From: Dryococelus australis | Lineage: Eukaryota; Arthropoda; Insecta; Phasmatodea; Phasmatidae | DNA length: 64,000 bases | Assembly (NCBI GenBank): GCA_029891345.1 | Contig: CM057009.1 | Span: 296,794,466 to 296,858,465, forward strand | Reading direction: 5' to 3' | In this document: piece after piece, positions 57,953 to 64,000 of the stretch | Position numbering within the stretch: the first letter of the stretch is position 1 | How the letters are laid out: each line of letters starts with the position of its first letter | Program-made: the position numbers and the translations under genes | Notes under the pieces: generated by a model | The model's database searches: none | What the model was told of the DNA's origin: nothing | Seen by the model: the letters and a program-made list of their open reading frames with translations, nothing else

Positions 57953-58207
57953 GAGTGAGTGAGTGAAGAGATTTGGACGGCTCTTAACATCGATGTCTTG
58001 ACAGCCGATGAGGGTGATTGAGGTAAGTATGGAGCGGCGACGGAATGAAAGGGCGGGGAAAACAGAATATCTCAGAGAAAACTCGCCGACCAACGGCATC
58101 GTCCGGCACGACTCCCACAGGCTAAAATCCGGAGTGACCCGGCCGGGGATTGAACCCGGATCGCCTTGGTGGGAGACGAGCGCTCTACCCGCCAACCCCA
58201 CCGCGAC
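57953..58207 (-). repeat. tRNA-derived SINE, copy 3 (family S)
   Basis: The minus strand starts GTCGCGGTGGGGTTGGCGGG, with A box GGGTTGGCGGGTAGAGCGCT and B box GGGTTCAATCCCCGGCC. It continues through CATTCCGTCGCCGCTCCA and ends in a CTCTTCACTCACTCACTC tail. It has the cleanest tail of the three copies. Confidence 0.8.
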
Positions 58208-59329
58208 TGCTATTCAATTTAATGTTTGGTTTATTTCACGTTATAGCGATATAGATGCTCTCTGGAGATCCGACCCTTATGTTTGCTGCTACGTTGTTTA
58301 ACGGAAGCTGAGAAACTAACGAGGAAACTGATTTTTTTCCTGTAACTTTCTAGTTATTGAAAATGATGGCCGACTAAATATGCAACATCCCTTTTTTAAG
58401 TCTTTTGGAAGCACATTTATTCCGAGGTATAACTTTAATTCCAGGCAGTTATTTTATTTAACAGTAAAATTCCTTCGTGTGGTTTCCTCCACTCCAAAGG
58501 TATCTAGTATATATTGTGTATCAGTGGTGGGCAAAATATCTTCAAGGTAAGTTATATTTAAAATATTTTGCTCTAAGCGTGCCACCAAAATTCTTGAATG
58601 GACAATTTGTTTAATATCCTAACAACAACCAGTAATAATTGTATAAGTAAATTTTAATGAAATACAATGTAGTGGAAGGAAAGCCCTATGCCACGTTCCA
58701 CTAAAACTACGCATTGTGTCGCGTGCAGCGGGTTGGCCACGAGACTAGATTTCACACAGGCTTAAAATATGATCAATTTTATTATATCGCGAGGCGATTT
58801 TTCCCTAAGTTGATTGTGAAACGAGTTTGTTACACCGAATACTCAGTATGTCGAGAAACACAAAATATTACAATTTGTAATGATACAGCGAGTAGAAACC
58901 CCTTATAAAGCATTAATCTCGTTTTGACACGTTCAACAAGCGTGGCAATACATTCACAATATTTTCATCCCTCAGTGTGAAACTGATTAATATGGAGATA
59001 CGAGGTATGCTAATTAGCATAACGACATGCGCCTTCACTTTGTACATTATCTAGACCGGATCACTGCGAATAGATCAATCGTGTGCCAGTTAGTTGGCTT
59101 GCACTAAGTATTTGAGACTACTTAAGTCTATGAAAAGGGTGATGTCTCCCAGTCGCGTGGGACTATAGCCATGTTATCCAACATAAAACTTGTTTCAGGG
59201 AAACTGTAGGGACGCTTTTCACTACAGATAGTTAGCTGCAAACGCAGACTTTGAAATCTCCAACTTGAACTTTAAACAGCTTACTTTCAAGAATCACATT
59301 CAGCTCTTTCAGCACACAACAAAAACTTC
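58208..59329. other. Non-coding stretch, nothing recognised
   Basis: Short frames only (for example 58714-58908), without domains. Confidence 0.4.
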
Positions 59330-59563
59330 TAGGCTAGTCACGGTAAAGTGAGCGCTTTTAAGGCCCTTCCAAATTTTTCTATTAGGCCAGTGTTATATTT
59401 CTGCCACTTATTATCAGCATTGTCATACGACTAATAAATACTGCGTATACTTTCATCACTCACAAAAGTTAATATTTAAGGCTACAATAACCCCAATATA
59501 TTAGTGGTTAATGCCTGTTGAGTGGGCCTTAAAAAGTGCTCACTTTATCGTGCACAGCCTTTA
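59330..59563 (+). mobile_element. Family A MITE, short subfamily
   Basis: The left end is TAGGCTAGTCACGGTAAAGT, then GAGCGCTTTTAAGGCCC. The right end is GTGCTCACTTTATCGTGCAC then AGCCTTTA. The interior is nearest to the 49955 copy. Confidence 0.8.
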
Positions 59564-60435
59564 CCAGCGTTTCTTCTTGTAGGAACAGTCGTATTCTAGG
59601 CATCAGCTGATAAAATAACTGAGCTCTTTTTGTAAAATCTGAAGTATTATCTTGTCTCAACTTCCCGTTTTAGCCAGCGGCTAAGGCACAGTCTTTCATT
59701 TCATTTAATAAATTCGTGCAGCACGAACTGAGCGAATTTGAGATTCTGGCATACGGTAACGCGAAAACTAAGAAATAATAATTTTTGCGAGATGGAAGTC
59801 GCAACGCGTATTATCGCTACAAGTCTTCAGGACGTTCACAGCTAAAAATTTCCTCCTAAAGTTATAACCTTTTATGGTTTCGTGACATAATATGGAAAAA
59901 CTTTATAAAAATGACAAATTGTAAAAATTGCAATTATGTATTTATTAGCACAAATATTACAGCATTTAAATTTAAATCTTTATTAGTGAAGTTGTTAGTA
60001 GTCTTAAGAAATTAATGACAGCAATAGTTTTCAGTTGAAGTGTTTCTTGAACTCTCAGTCGTGTCATGTCCGCAATTCATTTGAAATCCAGACACTGTAC
60101 CTGCGATAATGGTTTAGCTTCAAACTAGTTTCCACTTTACAATTCATCTCTAAAGTTAAAATTGAAACATGGGTTAGCATACAATCAACAAAAGATGCTC
60201 ATGATAACATGGGCAATTATTGAGCTGTAATCATATGTATTGTTCAATGCTAAGATTTGTACAAAAAATATTGCTAGAAAATTTTTATAGTTCCTGTAAT
60301 TACTTTCATTTAATTAATTTTCCACAATTTTTATACTTTTCCCAGACTATTATTTCCTGTTAAGCACAAGTAAATAATACGCTAAAAATTAATAGTAGAA
60401 GGCCATAGCTTCGTGCGCAAGATTCCAGGATGTGG
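59564..60435. other. Non-coding AT-rich stretch
   Basis: No frame, inverted repeat or tRNA-like segment recognised. Confidence 0.4.
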
Positions 60436-61012
60436 CTCGGTGGCTCTGGCCGCCATCTTTGAATTTTACGTACAAAATCACTTTTAAAAAAAGAATCTCT
60501 TCAGAATTTCGCGTTTTGCGGAGCTGCAAAAAAGAACCCTCCTGAAAAATTGCCTTCTGAGCGCTCTGGCCGCCATCTTGGATTTCCCATTTTCCCCTGA
60601 AAATCGGTCATTTTCACCTTGAAATCAGTCCTTTACCCTATAAATTTCTCTAAAAATTGACATGTTTCCCTAAAAATAACCAAAATTTTTTTAATTAAAA
60701 AATATTTTTGTAACTTAAAATTTAATAACGGTATTGAACGGTATATATCGCAGGACTCGTCTTTTCAAGGCGCATACGGTCGAGATATATTGATTGTGTA
60801 ATCGAATGTTAGGACCACCATACTGGATTTAAGAAGTATACCCCTACATGCTTGAACGTGTATTGACATGCTCGCGAGGCACTCGGTTGACTGACCTTAT
60901 CAAACAATCGCTAAAAGATCATACATCTAGGAATTGACGCATTTATAATAATTAACATTTTATTTAAATTGACTATCATTTGAAAAATTCCGAAAAAAAA
61001 AAAAAAAAAAAA
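60436..61012 (+). repeat. Repeat with CCGCCATCTT motifs and poly-A, copy 2
   Basis: GGCTCTGGCCGCCATCTTTG at 60442 and GCGCTCTGGCCGCCATCTTG at 60561 are 120 bp apart. Then comes an AAAATTTTTTTAATTAAAAA block, GACTCGTCTTTTCAAGGCGC shared with 33.2 kb, and CCACCATACTGGATT. A pure A20 run ends the stretch at 60993-61012, which could be a retroposon tail. No reverse transcriptase was seen. Confidence 0.45.
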
Positions 61013-61119
61013 GTCAAATATAACTAAAATGAATTTTTAATGTAAAATCTGTTTCAAAAATTTAAATTGTGTAAATTTGCCGTGACAGCGTGGATACCAT
61101 TAGAAAAGAAAAAAAATTC

Positions 61120-61205
61120 TCGTGTAGTGACGATTCGAACCCACGACCCCTCGGATAGGAGTTCAGCATGCTAACCACTACCACCACAAGCTCGCATCAA
61201 GGGCG
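61120..61205 (-). repeat. tRNA-like segment
   Basis: The minus strand reads TGGTGGTAGTGGTTAGCATG (A-box region), CTGAACTCC (anticodon arm region), then CGTGGGTTCGAATCGTCAC (B box). The B box is the best match to consensus of any tRNA-like segment here. Acceptor-stem pairing is not convincing, so it is called tRNA-derived. Confidence 0.5.
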
Positions 61206-62929
61206 AGTACTTAAATGATGTATTCAAAAACCTTTCGTTAATTTCTGAATTGTACATGCCTATGCTCGTATTGCATGTTTTCATATATTCTTTTTAAATA
61301 TTTGTGGAGCAAATTTATAAGCAGGTAAATATAATTTGTGTTCATGAAATTCAGTTTCCAAGCATCTTTTCTACCCCAGGTATACATGTTTGTACGCATT
61401 TACATATGTAAAAGCCTTTAGCAATCATATTGATTAGCCCATGTACTAGCTTTATAGTAATGTTTGTAACGAAAACGGTTTATAACAGACTCGTTACAGT
61501 ATTAAAATAAGAAATATATAATATAATTTTATTATTCGATTTAAAAGATAATTAAATTAATTTTTTTTTAAATTTTACTTAAAGAGTACTGCAGAACTAT
61601 GCAAAAAGTTCAACTTTATTTCTGGTCTCCTCTCTTGGATTATTACACGATGTCTGTATCTGTTAATTATTATCTCCAATGTTTCGTAGGAATAAAAGTA
61701 TGCTACTCTGCTTTTTTAAAATGTATTTCTATGTGGCTAAACCAAGAGCCATCATATTCTCTATATCAGGGCAAGTAAGCCGGAAATAACACCAACGACA
61801 AATTAAATACTTTTTTCATTGAAATTATATACCTGTATATATTTACATACTTCCGACTACAAACATAAAAGCAGATTCCTAACATTCTCCACGCCATTTA
61901 CAAAGTGTCTATACAACGCTCACTTTTCACATAATTAATATAATCTTCTTATACGCAGCTCAAGACAGTATGCTAGCAAGTGTCCAATCTGAACCCTTCG
62001 CCATATATTCTTCTTCATGACTGCCGCTGTCAAACTAAGCTTCCTGGAACTCGGCTGCTTATATACTCGCACGCAGGCACCTTGACATTCGAAGTCCCAC
62101 CCACCATAACTGAAGTTTACAGAAACTATAGAGTTCAGACCAGCCGAAACACAAATATCCCTGCCATCTGCTCTACCAACCAACACCAGACGAAATATAC
62201 TCATCCTTCACACCTCTTACTTTAACTCAAACATGCCTTAGCACTACAGGACACTCGCCGACACACACACACACCTAAATATTCCAACTTGCAGACTCGC
62301 TCCATCGATCCGCCCGGTCTTTCCATGTATGCAGTCAACTATCCATTTATTTTATACCGATATTTAATAAATATTATATATGCAGTTCTTTCCATTAATA
62401 GTAGTGTGCTCATAACCAATTTAAATCTATGACAAAGGAAAACATTTTTTATAAAACTGTATAATTTTGTAATTACAGAAGAAAGCAGCGAACATCGCCA
62501 GATATAACCCCGATCCTTAAGTTCTCTAACGATCGAGCATACCTCTTCCACGTTCTAGTAATCCCCGCCTCTTTGCTTAGCGATCAAAATGCGGTGTCAA
62601 AGACCTTCGGTAAACGAAGTGTGTGTTCTTGTCTTCTACATTCTTCATGCCAGTTGTAGGAAAAACTGTGAAATGCACGGGAACGTTGAGGGAATCATCA
62701 GTCTTCAGCACTATCATCTTCACGAATCGTCATCAATGCTGTCTTCGTGATAGTCTCCCCTTCCTGTCTATATTAAATTTACTTTTCATTGTAGGAGTCA
62801 CGTGGTCACCACCTATGTTAGAGCAGACGTCTTGCGAGACTACATCACCCACAAAACAGACTACCAAACCTTGGTCTCTCATCCCGTCATTACCACTAAC
62901 TGTTTCGTTATAGTCTGCGGAAATAGTAC
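61206..62929. other. Non-coding stretch, nothing recognised
   Basis: AT-rich to about 61.9 kb. Frames at 61935-62225 and 62623-63056 show no domain, and the latter overlaps the start of family G copy 2. Confidence 0.4.
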
Positions 62930-63600
62930 AACGAGAAAAAGGTTTCGTTGAATAACAAGATTTGTTCGGTGCAACCAAATTATTCGTTTGTATAGGGCCA
63001 ATGAAATATTTTGTTCTCATTTGGTTGCCCCAAACAGTAAGATTTGGTTGGCGCAACTAAAGATTTGTTTGGGGAGATAAACATAGTTTCGGACCTAGAT
63101 CACCTGCGTCCGAGCGTACCGTACTCGGTCATCGCAGCTGATGCGACAACTAATGACACCGGAAAGCTTTTACGTAGATATACTGCAAATATTGGGCTAC
63201 GTGTGGAAAAAGTATTTCAAGTATTATAGCTTTACTTTGTCAGTTTGTTGCGTTGTTTTATGAATGTGTTTATACGAGTGTTAAGCATCAATAGATGCAT
63301 TAACAAACACGGTTACTATTCCAATTGTCACAAAAATACAAACTCTCGAACTGTATTTTCGAACGAAGGTGGTCAAATGAGTGGCCAAACAAATATGTAC
63401 AGTTTATTCAACAATATTTAGCTGACAGTCTAATTTTGTTTGCCCAACACATTTTGTTTATTCAAACATATCTATTGTTAGAGAACAAATTTTGTTGCTT
63501 TTCAAGTTTGGTTCGCTCAACAATATATTTTGTTAGGGCAACTATTATATATTTGGCCTTATACAAACAAATATTTTGCTAAGATTTTCTCTCAGTGTAC
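62930..63600. mobile_element. Family G inverted-repeat element, copy 2
   Basis: About 670 bp. The right end reads inward CACTGAGAGAAAATCTTAGC. The left end is a weaker CGAGAAAAAGGTTTCGTTG. Variants of TTTGTTTGGCCCAAC recur in both subterminal regions. Internal blocks TAGATCACCTGCGTCCGAGC and TTTTCGAACGAAGGTGGTCA match copy 1 at 22040-23034. It is shorter than copy 1 by about 300 bp. Confidence 0.6.
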
Positions 63601-63718
63601 CCATCGATTCAGCAGGAGGTATTGCCGGCAACACACGCTTACTCTGAATAGACGAATCCTTGCAGATCTCTATGTTCCTTCATTGTATTACCTGCATAAA
63701 TTGAACGAGACAAAGGTC

Positions 63719-63835
63719 TTAGTTCTTCATCATGCGAAAAGGAATCTTTGTAAAAACTGCCCTCTCATGAGCATTTTGAACATAGGTAAAAACCCGATCG
63801 CAGTATCTGCACTGGTGACAACCAGTTAGCGATGA
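63719..63835 (-). pseudogene. Degenerate C2H2 zinc-finger fragment
   Basis: The minus-strand frame ends HQCRYCDRVFTYVQNAHERA then VFTKIPFRMMKN. The C-x2-C-x3-F start and the tail resembling H-T-G-E-K-P-F-x-C point to a C2H2 finger. The usual leucine and the second zinc-binding histidine are missing (F replaces H), and the next cysteine is lost. It could be a decayed zinc-finger gene piece or a diverged exon at the edge of a gene beyond the window. Confidence 0.35.
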
Positions 63836-64000
63836 TGCAGGCCGCAGCTCCATGGTCTTAGAGGTCAAAGGCAGGCCTTCGTATTCACAACCAATCTTCG
63901 CCATGTAAAAGCACTTCGAGAAAACCCTCACTCCTGCACCAGTGTGGTACAGGTTTGGACAAGGAAAGGCAATGATACAAGATCTATTTTTAGAATCTTA

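Noticed and set aside
61120-61205. A functional tRNA gene
   Set aside because: A and B boxes are good but the acceptor stem does not pair convincingly. Treated as tRNA-derived.

Overview
The window looks like intergenic or intronic DNA from a large, repeat-rich animal genome. An arthropod, probably an insect, is the best guess. That rests on AT-rich sequence with no long open frames, decayed Tc1/mariner transposases of kinds common in insects, three copies of a tRNA-derived SINE, many short inverted-repeat elements with TA target sites, and TA/CA microsatellites. No intact host gene, rRNA, true tRNA or CRISPR array was found. Nearly all open frames are chance frames, frames forced open by GC-rich islands, or SINE/transposon shadows. 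The species call is inference.

Layout. 1-9.5 kb: sparse. It holds a GCCGTGTCC-ended inverted-repeat element (2553-3089), a hAT-type non-autonomous element with near-perfect 8-bp target duplications (4742-5021), a tRNA-like relic, a 205-bp MITE (6639-6843) and SINE copy 1. 9.5-16 kb: a CpG-rich island with a perfect hairpin (about 10200-10570) and two family B fragments. 16-24.5 kb: a Tc1 relic, a possible Harbinger fragment, SINE copy 2, a 0.5-kb inverted-repeat element, a 1-kb element (family G) and three family A MITEs. 28-35 kb: a dead mariner-like element, then a dense cluster of family A MITEs, one of them inserted inside a family B element. 36.5 kb: the best host-exon-like segment, with one in-frame stop. 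41-43 kb: a dead Tc1 element with about 100-bp inverted repeats. 45.7-50.2 kb: a family B element split by a dead Tc1 element, a nearly intact family B copy that ends in a TA microsatellite, another family B copy, and more family A. 53-57 kb: a poly-G/TATA/hairpin segment, a tandem pair of 195-bp foldback units and a 971-bp element with 13-bp perfect inverted termini. 57-64 kb: SINE copy 3, two family A copies, a segment with repeated CCGCCATCTT motifs, a second family G copy and a degenerate zinc-finger fragment.

The main result is the reconstruction of two interacting TA-target MITE families. Family A has at least 14 copies of about 230 or 420 bp, with termini TAGGCTGTTCACGGTAAAG. Family B is about 380-470 bp, with termini close to TAGTCCATTCACGGG. 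Two nested insertions (A into B, and Tc1 into B) can be verified inside the window, because uninterrupted B copies preserve the empty site. These give exact insertion points and TA duplications, and a relative order of events. Families A and B have similar outer ends, which suggests, without proving, a shared mobilising transposase.
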